From Ruminococcaceae bacterium UBA7212 (GTDB lineage Bacteria > Bacillota > Clostridia > Oscillospirales > Acutalibacteraceae): a DNA stretch of 50,691 nt. The notes under the pieces were generated by a model that saw only the letters and a list, made by a program, of their open reading frames with translations, searched no databases and was not told the DNA's origin. Every line of letters begins with the position of its first letter. The first letter of the stretch is position 1. The DNA is taken from positions 1-50,691 of the forward strand of contig DKUE01000027.1 of NCBI GenBank assembly GCA_002490525.1. Reading direction: 5' to 3'. Below, in pieces: positions 43,784 through 50,691 of the stretch. Made by a program: the position numbers and the translations under genes.

Positions 43784-46744
43784 TTAGCAATTCGATTCAT
43801 CAGACAGCGGAATGCCGACTGTTAAGATTTCAAAGGGCGTATAATCCAAAGCATCTGTTTCCCCTTCAATGTCTTCCAGCATATTTAAAAGCTTCACTTT
43901 TTTCGGAAAATGCAAGGCTCCGCGCCGCCCGTCACATTCTGTTAAGCGCACAACAATCATTTTTCCGTCCTCGGAGAGCTTCATCGCCTGTAAAAATAAA
44001 CCTTCAAATGTATTTTGGCAGGAGACATCGGCTTTCACAAGCGGAATATTATACTCCAGTGCCGTTTTATTAATGCCCGCCGTCACAGCGTCCGCCGCAT
44101 GCGGTACGATCAGATAACAAAAGCGATGCTCCCCCATATCGCTTGTCGGATCCGGACGAACTGTTGCGCGCAAAAGGCTTAAAGATATTTTATTCTCCTC
44201 AAAGCCAACACCGTATTTACAATCATTAATAATAGACACTCCGCCGTCCGTTTCCGAAAGATCGCACCATTTATGGTGACAAACCTCAAATCTCGCCTGT
44301 TGCCAGGAAGTGTTTTTGTGCGTATCACGTTTTATGAATCCGGCGCCGAGGTCGCACACGCCTTCACGAGTCAGCACCTTACAGGCAAATTCCACCTTAG
44401 CAAGCCGATGTTTTTCGTGCCAATTCACCTGATTTTCCACTTCAATTCCGCGTGATTGGCGGAACAGACGAATCTGACGCCGCCAGATACTGCTACCGAT
44501 TTTCAATTCGGTTTCAAATACAGCAACCTCGTCATTTTTTTCCGTTACACGGAGAGGTACAATGGTCTCAAGCGAAAACACCTTATTTTTATAATTCGGC
44601 AGTATATCCCAGGCGTCGTATACACCGGGCTTATCCTCATAAATTTTCAATTTATTGAAATTGCCGTCTATCCATTCCCGATGCAACTCTTTATCATAAA
44701 GAGACAAGATGCTGCCGTCATCTGCAAATTTCAGCTTATAGAAAGGGGTTTCAACGGTCTCACCGATGAAGCACCATTCGTTCACCGTGCCGACACTGCG
44801 CCTTGCTTCGCCGTGTGAAAGCGGCGGAAGATGCGGAATACACCAATAGCCCTTTTTACCGTAACGGGTACTGTCTCCGTGCGCATTTTCGATAAAAGTC
44901 AGTTCCTTTCTTTCAAAATTCAAAGAATTGAAATACTTCTCCCCTTCACCGATAATTTCATCCAGTGCGCTATCCACCCACTCGTAATCTGTAATTGCAT
45001 CACGATAGACAGGTGTGATATGACTGCCCGGCAAAATATCGTGAAATTGATTTAGTAAAAGCTTTTTATAGCACTCACGCAATTTCTCCTGCGGATACGA
45101 AGCACCGCCGAGCATGCGCAATGTGGAAATGATTTCTGCTTCCCGCAGTTTATATTCCAATTTCCGATTCCATTTTTTGAGGTTCGCTTTGGTTGTAAAT
45201 GTACCGCGATGCATCTCTAAATACAGTTCGCCGTCCCATTTTTGCAGATTCGGATTCCCCTTAAGATTTTTTTCCAAAAAATCCGAGGCACGCATGTGCT
45301 CCGTTTTCGGCATAACAGATAACTTATTAAAACGTTGCATCAATTCCAGCATTTCCTCTGTCACGCCGCTGCCACCGTCACCGTAACCGAACATGGACAT
45401 CGTCTGCCCACCCGTGTTTTTATCTTGATATGCTTCCCAATTCTCCTGAATTTGGCTGGGCATGTTCCAAGTAATAAAATGTGTCGGTGGAACACAGGCA
45501 TAGACCTCACTGCCGTCAATCCCTTTCCAGATAAAATTATTATGTGGAAAACGGTTGGTATCGTTCCACGTAGACATTTTATTGGAAACAAAATATTCCA
45601 CGCCGCTTTTCTTCAGAATCTGCGGCAAAATCCAACTGTTGCCGAATACATCCGGAAGCCAGCAGTTATTCACGGTTTTCCCGAATTTTTCGCGGAAATA
45701 GTGCTGTCCGTAAAGGCACTGCCGAATCAGGCTTTCCGCCGCAGGAATATTGCAGTCGGGTTCAACAAACATGGCACCGACAGGCTCAAACTGCCCTGCG
45801 GAGATTTTTTCTTGCAGTTCTTTAAAAATATCGGGATAGTATTTTTCAAGTGTTTCATAGGTATAGCTTTGGGTATGGGTATATTTAAACTCGGGATATC
45901 TGTCCATTAAACGCAGTTGAATTAAAATCGTGCGTAAATTTTTCTGCACGGCATGAATTCTGCGCCAGTAATACGCAATATCCAAATGAGAATGTGCAAT
46001 CAATGCAACATCGCCGCAACCTTTATAATCATCGTTTTTGTAGATTACATTCTCAATATACTGCTTGGCTTCCGCCAATCCCGAAAGTGTTTCTTCTTCG
46101 AAGTCAATCAAATCCAGCGCGTTGCTCATTTCCCGGTGTAAAAACGCGCGGTAATCCTCATTAAATAAATCACTGTCTGCTACATCAAAAAGCAGCTCAA
46201 GATCATATACCAAATCAAGCACATCATGATTCACCACAGCAAGATATGCCCCTTCGAAAATCTGACGGCAGCCGCGCACGGAAAGCGATTCCGGATTGCG
46301 CTCATCATCCGGCTTGGAACGGTTATATCCCTGTATTTCAAAATGCAGTTTGTCTGTATTCGGTGCAAGATACGGTGTCAGCAAAATACGCTCGCGATTC
46401 GGGTCAACCCCGCCGACATATACACCGTTCACCTTCACAATCATTTCTGCCGCCGTTTTCAAAGAGAACCAAAGTTCCTCGCCGAAAAAATCGCCTGGTA
46501 TTACAATATCGCCGCGGATAAATGCGGTACCGTCCGGCGTAAAATACATATCGCCCTTAATAAGCGGTCGGTAATCCTCGGAATAAAATTCATATTCCAT
46601 TTCCGATACCTGCCGCGCATCACGAATCTGTAAAGTTTTAATTTCATAAGTCTTTTGATATATGTGGCGTTTGAGCCATCCGAAACGCAGAGCCGACCAT
46701 TCTTCAGGACGCATACTGCGGCGTACTACTTTGATATGTGCCAT
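43784..46744 (-). CDS. Alpha-mannosidase, glycoside hydrolase family 38
   Basis: A 986-residue cytoplasmic GH38 enzyme that removes alpha-linked mannose. After an N-terminal beta-sandwich region (about 1-245) the catalytic domain shows the zinc site AHSHLD (His253 and Asp255) and the nucleophile Asp365 in CWLPDVFG. The C-terminal half is the usual GH38 beta domain. No signal peptide, so it works on imported mannosides. It is the last gene of a unit with a phosphosugar mutase and a NifU-like protein. Confidence 0.94.
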   Translation of the reverse strand: MAHIKVVRRSMRPEEWSALRFGWLKRHIYQKTYEIKTLQIRDARQVSEMEYEFYSEDYRPLIKGDMYFTPDGTAFIRGDIVIPGDFFGEELWFSLKTAAEMIVKVNGVYVGGVDPNRERILLTPYLAPNTDKLHFEIQGYNRSKPDDERNPESLSVRGCRQIFEGAYLAVVNHDVLDLVYDLELLFDVADSDLFNEDYRAFLHREMSNALDLIDFEEETLSGLAEAKQYIENVIYKNDDYKGCGDVALIAHSHLDIAYYWRRIHAVQKNLRTILIQLRLMDRYPEFKYTHTQSYTYETLEKYYPDIFKELQEKISAGQFEPVGAMFVEPDCNIPAAESLIRQCLYGQHYFREKFGKTVNNCWLPDVFGNSWILPQILKKSGVEYFVSNKMSTWNDTNRFPHNNFIWKGIDGSEVYACVPPTHFITWNMPSQIQENWEAYQDKNTGGQTMSMFGYGDGGSGVTEEMLELMQRFNKLSVMPKTEHMRASDFLEKNLKGNPNLQKWDGELYLEMHRGTFTTKANLKKWNRKLEYKLREAEIISTLRMLGGASYPQEKLRECYKKLLLNQFHDILPGSHITPVYRDAITDYEWVDSALDEIIGEGEKYFNSLNFERKELTFIENAHGDSTRYGKKGYWCIPHLPPLSHGEARRSVGTVNEWCFIGETVETPFYKLKFADDGSILSLYDKELHREWIDGNFNKLKIYEDKPGVYDAWDILPNYKNKVFSLETIVPLRVTEKNDEVAVFETELKIGSSIWRRQIRLFRQSRGIEVENQVNWHEKHRLAKVEFACKVLTREGVCDLGAGFIKRDTHKNTSWQQARFEVCHHKWCDLSETDGGVSIINDCKYGVGFEENKISLSLLRATVRPDPTSDMGEHRFCYLIVPHAADAVTAGINKTALEYNIPLVKADVSCQNTFEGLFLQAMKLSEDGKMIVVRLTECDGRRGALHFPKKVKLLNMLEDIEGETDALDYTPFEILTVGIPLSDESNC

Positions 46745-46764
46745 AATATCTCCTTTATATCCAC

Positions 46765-46793
46765 AAAATAATACTGATACCGATTATTTGCAA
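46765..46793 (-). promoter_or_regulatory. Possible GH38 promoter
   Basis: Minus-strand TTGCAA (46788-46793), 17-base spacer, TATTTT (46765-46770), about 20 bases before the GH38 ATG. The -10 is AT-rich but one base off consensus in a key position. Confidence 0.4.
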
Positions 46794-46799
46794 AACAAA

Positions 46800-47033
46800 T
46801 TATCTATCCCAAAAGAAGGGCTTTTTTCGGACGGCTTTCACGCACACACTTTTTCCTGTATCCTTTTTAATTTCCTGTGCAATCCAATCCGTACAGCGTT
46901 CCAAAATCAAACATTTGGAACATTCGCCCTGAAAAATAAGGGTCAGCACTCCATCTTCAAAGCTGTCAAATGTCACTTCGCCGCCATCGCCTTGTATTTT
47001 CGGTCGAATGGTTGTATTGATATACGCTTCCAT
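46800..47033 (-). CDS. NifU-like C-terminal domain protein
   Basis: A 77-residue protein resembling the Nfu domain, which carries and delivers iron-sulfur clusters. It has IRPKIQGDGGEV at the start and the CxxC pair Cys38-Cys41, but the usual Pro after the second Cys is absent and a third Cys47 follows. The open frame runs to 47117 inside the mutase gene; the real start is the ATG at 47033 (AGGAG 10 nt upstream) or the GTG at 47036 (7 nt). It overlaps or abuts the mutase stop. The variant Cys region makes an ordinary cluster-carrier role uncertain. Confidence 0.75.
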   Translation of the reverse strand: MEAYINTTIRPKIQGDGGEVTFDSFEDGVLTLIFQGECSKCLILERCTDWIAQEIKKDTGKSVCVKAVRKKPFFWDR

Positions 47034-47038
47034 CACAG

Positions 47039-48679
47039 TTATTCTCCTATTATTTCGCGGACATTTTCCCGAAATGCGTCTAAAATTGAATCCGCTTCCG
47101 AAGCACTGCCACCGCATACAGAATAATAAATTTTCAGTTTCGGCTCTGTTCCCGAGGGACGAACCGCCAACCAGCTCCCGTTTTCAAACACAAATTTCAA
47201 CACATTTTCTCTTGGCAAATTTCCAATCCCTGTCGCATAGTCAATTACCGTTAAGACCTTAGGAAAAGCTGAAATTCCTGCTTTTCGCAGGGCAGACATA
47301 ATCCCGTTGATTCTTTGCACACCTTCTTTTCCTTTCAGCGTTACGGAATCAAGTGCATCATGGTAAAACCCATATTCTTGATATAATTCCATAAGGGCAT
47401 CTGCCAAAGTTTTACCGTTTGCCTTATGGTAAGCAGCAGCTTCGCAAATCAGCATAGAAGCAACTACCGCATCCTTGTCACGCGCATGCGTACCAACTAA
47501 ATAGCCATAGCTTTCCTCGTAACCAATCTCAAAACGGTTGGCTGTGCCGCGCTCATAACGGTTTATACAGTCGCCGATATATTTAAAGCCGGTTAATGTC
47601 TCTTCCACTTGCAAACCATACTTTCTGCCGATTTGTGCACCGAGGTCATTCGTCACGATGGTTTTTACAAGCGTAGAATTTTCGGTTAAAGAGTCTTTTT
47701 TTAAACGCAAAACAAAATCCACCAATAATGCGCCGACCTGATTACCGCTCATTAAAACATAGTCACCGTTATGCAGCACCGCAATTCCCACACGGTCACA
47801 GTCCGGGTCTGTCCCCAACACCAAATCCGCTTTTTCACGGCGAGCCTGCGCAATGGCAAGTGTAAGTGCATCTTTTTCCTCGGGATTCGGGGAACGTACA
47901 GTAGAAAAATCACCGTCAGGCATTTCCTGCTCCGCAACAACAGATACATTGTAATTTGCCAAAATCCGCCGCACAGGAATATTTCCTGTCCCGTGTAAAG
48001 GGGTATATACAACTTTTAAATCCGAATCCGCTGTATACAGCGCCTGTGTGCGGACAGCTTCGATAAACGCGTGCAGAACTTCATCACCCAACTCGTGAAT
48101 CAGACCGCAGTCTTTCGCAACATCGTAATCCAAACGGGGTACCGTACGAATATCCTCAATTTCGTTTATATATGCAATAACGCGGTCAGCATATTTTGGA
48201 ATTAACTGACAGCCGTTTCGGTCATACACCTTATAACCGTTATATTCTTTTGGGTTATGGCTCGCCGTAATCACTATCCCTGCTGTGCACTGCAAATGCT
48301 TTACGGCAAAAGATAAAACCGGTGTCGGCATAATCTCTGTAAATATAAACACAGGGATTCCCTTGGCAGACAAAACCTGTGCAGCTTCTTTTGCAAACTC
48401 CCGTGAATGCTTGCGCGAATCATATGCAATTACAACACAGTTTTCACTGTGGAAGGTTGCGAGCAAATACTGTGCAAGCCCCAGCGTTGCCTTTCCAACT
48501 GTGTATTTATTCATACGATTGGGACCCGCGCCCATAATTCCGCGCAGTCCGCCCGTACCGAATTGTAAATCCTTATAAAAACGGTCTTCCCATTCTTTTT
48601 CATCCGTTATTTTCAGCAGTTCCTGTTTGGTTTCGTCATCAAACAAAAGCCATTCCTGCATCCTCTGTGTGTATTGCAT
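47039..48679 (-). CDS. Phosphoglucomutase/phosphomannomutase family protein
   Basis: A 546-residue alpha-D-phosphohexomutase that interconverts hexose-1- and hexose-6-phosphates. The phosphoserine loop is ITASHNPKEYNGYK (Ser140 from this start), the metal loop is GTDPDCDRVG and the sugar-binding loop is GYEESYGYL. The C-terminal phosphate motif RPSGTEPKLK is present. The frame reaches TTG 48703; the ATG at 48679 has AGAGGTG 6 nt upstream. It can feed mannose- or galactose-derived sugars into glycolysis. Confidence 0.95.
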   Translation of the reverse strand: MQYTQRMQEWLLFDDETKQELLKITDEKEWEDRFYKDLQFGTGGLRGIMGAGPNRMNKYTVGKATLGLAQYLLATFHSENCVVIAYDSRKHSREFAKEAAQVLSAKGIPVFIFTEIMPTPVLSFAVKHLQCTAGIVITASHNPKEYNGYKVYDRNGCQLIPKYADRVIAYINEIEDIRTVPRLDYDVAKDCGLIHELGDEVLHAFIEAVRTQALYTADSDLKVVYTPLHGTGNIPVRRILANYNVSVVAEQEMPDGDFSTVRSPNPEEKDALTLAIAQARREKADLVLGTDPDCDRVGIAVLHNGDYVLMSGNQVGALLVDFVLRLKKDSLTENSTLVKTIVTNDLGAQIGRKYGLQVEETLTGFKYIGDCINRYERGTANRFEIGYEESYGYLVGTHARDKDAVVASMLICEAAAYHKANGKTLADALMELYQEYGFYHDALDSVTLKGKEGVQRINGIMSALRKAGISAFPKVLTVIDYATGIGNLPRENVLKFVFENGSWLAVRPSGTEPKLKIYYSVCGGSASEADSILDAFRENVREIIGE

Positions 48680-48724
48680 CAGATACACCTCTCTTATCTT
48701 CAAAACAGCTTACGCATTTTTGTT

Positions 48725-48753
48725 ATTTTACTGCAATTCTATATCAAAATCAA
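48725..48753 (-). promoter_or_regulatory. Promoter of the phosphosugar mutase unit
   Basis: Minus-strand TTGATT (48748-48753), 17-base spacer, TAAAAT (48725-48730), about 45 bases before the ATG. Confidence 0.6.
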
Positions 48754-48796
48754 CAAAAAAATCAAATAAATTTGGGTAGTTAATTATTACAATATA

Positions 48797-48805
48797 TGGT
48801 ATACT
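48797..48805 (+). promoter_or_regulatory. Extended -10 promoter of the alpha-galactosidase gene
   Basis: TG followed by one base and TATACT (48797-48805), 40 bases before the ATG. There is no good -35, as expected for an extended -10 promoter. It is divergent from the mutase promoter. Confidence 0.5.
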
Positions 48806-48845
48806 TAGAGTACTATATAAATGTATTTTGGAGGATATTGACATT

Positions 48846-50489
48846 ATGGAAAAATTCAAACTGCATCTTGAATACAAGTTCGGAAAAACCTTATATGTCA
48901 CCAATCAGTTTGAAACAGAGCATTTCCGCATGCACTACAAAGCGTTTCAGGACCACATTACAATGCGGATGCAAACACCCGCGCCTGTGCGTGTAAAAAA
49001 GCTTGCAATCACAATTCCGTATACATTCTCTTCTGATGACCGTGTATTTTTAAACGGCTATCAATCCTGGACAGATTGCCGTGAACTATTTGTAAACGAC
49101 AAACCTTCTTACTTAAACCCCATTTGCAGTTTAGGTATTATGGGAACATCTTTCCGTTCATCAGGCGATTACACATTTGTTTCCTACAGTAAAAAACCCG
49201 GCATGTTCCACGGTTTTTCCTACGGATATATTCGCCGCGGCGAGACATACGATTTGTTTGCTTCGCTGAATGAGCGCACAGGTTACACTATTTTCCGATT
49301 TGACTGCAATCACAATACGATTACAATTGAAAAAGACTTAGACGGTATCGCAATCGACGGCGAATACGATGTGTTGGATATTATACATTTGAACGGAACG
49401 GAAGATGCCGTATTTGACAAATGGTTTTCACTGCTTGGCATTCCGAAAGCAACTGCACCTGTCAAAAACGGATATACCACATGGTACAATTATTATCCGA
49501 ACATCAACGAAAAAATCGTTTCAGACGATTTAGAATCTCTTTCCAAGGTCGATGCCGATATTGATATTTTTCAAATTGATGACGGCTATCAGACTAATGT
49601 CGGCGACTGGTTATCCGTGGATGCTAAAAAATTCCCCTGCGGCATGAAAGTTATTGCTGACAAAATTCACCAAAAAGGCATGGCAGCAGGACTTTGGCTC
49701 GCACCTTTCGGCGCACAGTATGTTTCTGATGTCGCCAAAGAGCATCCGGATTGGTTGATTCTCGATGCAAAGGGCAAGCCTGTTCGCTGCGGATTAAACT
49801 GGGGCGGATTTTATGCTTTGGATATCGAAAATCCGGAGGCAAGAGAGTATATTCGTCACGTGTTTGATGTTGTCTTAAACGACTGGGGCTATGACCTTGT
49901 CAAATTAGACTTTTTGTATGCTGCCGCCATCGTTCCGAATCACGGTAAAACTCGCGGACAGCTGATGTGTGAAGCTATGGACTTTTTGCGTGAGTGCGTG
50001 GGAGATAAATTGATTTTGGGCTGCGGTGTACCCCTATTCCCTGCATTCGGTAAAGTAGATTACTGCCGTATCGGCGCAGATATGGGACTTAATTGGAAAG
50101 GTATTACCTTTACACACCGTGAAAATGTCTCTACTATTAACACTTTGGGCAATACAATCTTCCGCCGCCATCTGGACGGCAGAGCTTTCCGCAATGACCC
50201 CGATGTATTCTTGCTTCGCGAAAACAACATGCAGTGCAATTTTGAACAGCGTAAAATCATCTCTACAGTTAACAAATTGTTTGGCAGTGTTTTATTTACC
50301 TCAGACAATGTCGGAGATTACAATCAGCTGCAGCTACAAACCTTATTAAAAACATTTAAAAAGGACGATATACAAATCCAAAAAGCAGAATTCTTATCCA
50401 ATGACCGCCGCGTAATAGATATACAATATCTTGAAAACGGCGAACCTAATCAGTTTAGGTTTGATTTAGAGCACGGCAAAATTTTATAA
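48846..50489 (+). CDS. Alpha-galactosidase, glycoside hydrolase family 36
   Basis: A 547-residue cytoplasmic GH36-type enzyme that cleaves terminal alpha-galactosides such as melibiose or raffinose sugars. The nucleophile Asp355 is in YDLVKLDFLYA and the acid/base Asp412 in CRIGADMGLNW; DIFQIDDGYQTNVGDW is the substrate loop. The protein is shorter than the common 700-residue GH36 enzymes. The frame begins at TTG 48828, which is in the ribosome site; the ATG at 48846 is the likely start. It has its own promoter and terminator. Confidence 0.92.
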   Translation: MEKFKLHLEYKFGKTLYVTNQFETEHFRMHYKAFQDHITMRMQTPAPVRVKKLAITIPYTFSSDDRVFLNGYQSWTDCRELFVNDKPSYLNPICSLGIMGTSFRSSGDYTFVSYSKKPGMFHGFSYGYIRRGETYDLFASLNERTGYTIFRFDCNHNTITIEKDLDGIAIDGEYDVLDIIHLNGTEDAVFDKWFSLLGIPKATAPVKNGYTTWYNYYPNINEKIVSDDLESLSKVDADIDIFQIDDGYQTNVGDWLSVDAKKFPCGMKVIADKIHQKGMAAGLWLAPFGAQYVSDVAKEHPDWLILDAKGKPVRCGLNWGGFYALDIENPEAREYIRHVFDVVLNDWGYDLVKLDFLYAAAIVPNHGKTRGQLMCEAMDFLRECVGDKLILGCGVPLFPAFGKVDYCRIGADMGLNWKGITFTHRENVSTINTLGNTIFRRHLDGRAFRNDPDVFLLRENNMQCNFEQRKIISTVNKLFGSVLFTSDNVGDYNQLQLQTLLKTFKKDDIQIQKAEFLSNDRRVIDIQYLENGEPNQFRFDLEHGKIL

Positions 50490-50496
50490 AATTCCA

Positions 50497-50537
50497 TAAA
50501 GTGCTCCGCCGAGAACGATTCTCGGCGGAGCACTTTA
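50497..50537. terminator. Strong hairpin after the alpha-galactosidase gene
   Basis: A 19-bp perfect stem (50497-50515 with 50519-50537) with a 3-base loop, just after the GH36 stop and between convergent genes. The flanks are only modestly U-rich, but the stem is unusually long. Confidence 0.8.
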
Positions 50538-50561
50538 TCATATCTTAATAGCCACAAAAAC

Positions 50562-50590
50562 ATTCCCTGCGAAATACTTTCGCAGGGAAT
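50562..50590 (-). terminator. Terminator of the rpsI transcript
   Basis: A 13-bp perfect stem (50562-50574 with 50578-50590), 3-base loop, followed on the minus strand by a U5 run. It lies 35 bases after the rpsI stop. Confidence 0.9.
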
Positions 50591-50625
50591 AAAAATATAC
50601 TTTTTTGAGAAATAAACAGAACTTG

Positions 50626-50691
50626 TTATCTCTTTGAGAACTGCGGTGCACGGCGAGCGCCTTTGAGACCGTATTTCTTTCTTTCTTTCAT
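50626..50691 (-). CDS. rpsI: 30S ribosomal protein S9, C-terminal end (partial)
   Basis: The last 21 codons and stop of rpsI at the window edge. The peptide [20 protein letters not shown] plus Arg is the highly conserved S9 C-terminus (normally ...[22 protein letters not shown]), whose terminal Arg reaches the ribosomal P site. The Met at the edge is an internal residue and not a start. Confidence 0.93.
   Translation of the reverse strand: [21 protein letters not shown]

Noticed and set aside
1..50691. CRISPR array, tRNA or rRNA genes
   Set aside because: No regularly spaced repeats, tRNA arms or rRNA-like segments were seen in the window.

Overview
The window looks like the chromosome of an anaerobic, low-to-moderate GC Firmicute of the class Clostridia, most likely a gut or fermenter Oscillospirales/Ruminococcaceae-type organism. 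The reasons are Gram-positive AGGAGG ribosome binding sites, TTG/GTG starts, sigmaA-type promoters, a tig-clpP-clpX cluster, rbgA, rnhB and yraN, a DUF1540 mini-protein, indolepyruvate:ferredoxin oxidoreductase, anaerobic GlpA/GlpB-type dehydrogenases and a BmpA/Nup-type ABC importer. This assignment is inference from gene content; no rRNA or tRNA is present.

Layout. 1-1060: the 3' end of a large serine recombinase gene whose tail runs into a truncated, oppositely oriented IS200/IS605 tnpA start, so this is the edge of a mobile element. 1109-11196: housekeeping genes, mostly on the minus strand: tig, clpP, clpX, a metallophosphoesterase, thrC, an M19 dipeptidase, then rbgA-rnhB-yraN with two tandem signal peptidases. 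11219-18203: an aromatic amino acid fermentation cluster, read on the minus strand as Na+/solute symporter, phenylacetate-CoA ligase, iorA, iorB, second phenylacetate-CoA ligase, ACT protein. 18313-20940: an amidohydrolase and typA.

21086-37753 is the accessory part. It holds a DUF4091 (GH123-like) enzyme and an AraC regulator; two paralogous GPH-type sugar symporters that both carry a 300-residue charged cytoplasmic tail containing a repeated Pro-Thr-Glu motif; a leucine-rich-repeat lipoprotein translationally coupled to one symporter; a TetR regulator; and, divergent from it behind a near-consensus promoter and a palindrome, a five-gene operon. That operon encodes a GlpA-like dehydrogenase with a BON-like N-terminus and a BFD iron-sulfur domain, a GlpB-like flavoprotein, a DUF1667 protein, an FGGY kinase and a flavoenzyme of the alkyl-DHAP synthase (AGPS) family that keeps the AGPS catalytic Tyr and triple His. 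This set could take up, phosphorylate, oxidise and split a glycerol-linked substrate; that pathway is a hypothesis.

37895-43566: a nucleoside-type BMP/NupOPQ ABC importer next to xanthine phosphoribosyltransferase (purine salvage). 43784-50489: phosphosugar mutase, a NifU-like protein and GH38 alpha-mannosidase on the minus strand, and a divergent GH36 alpha-galactosidase, suggesting use of host or plant glycans. 50626-50691: the last codons of rpsI.
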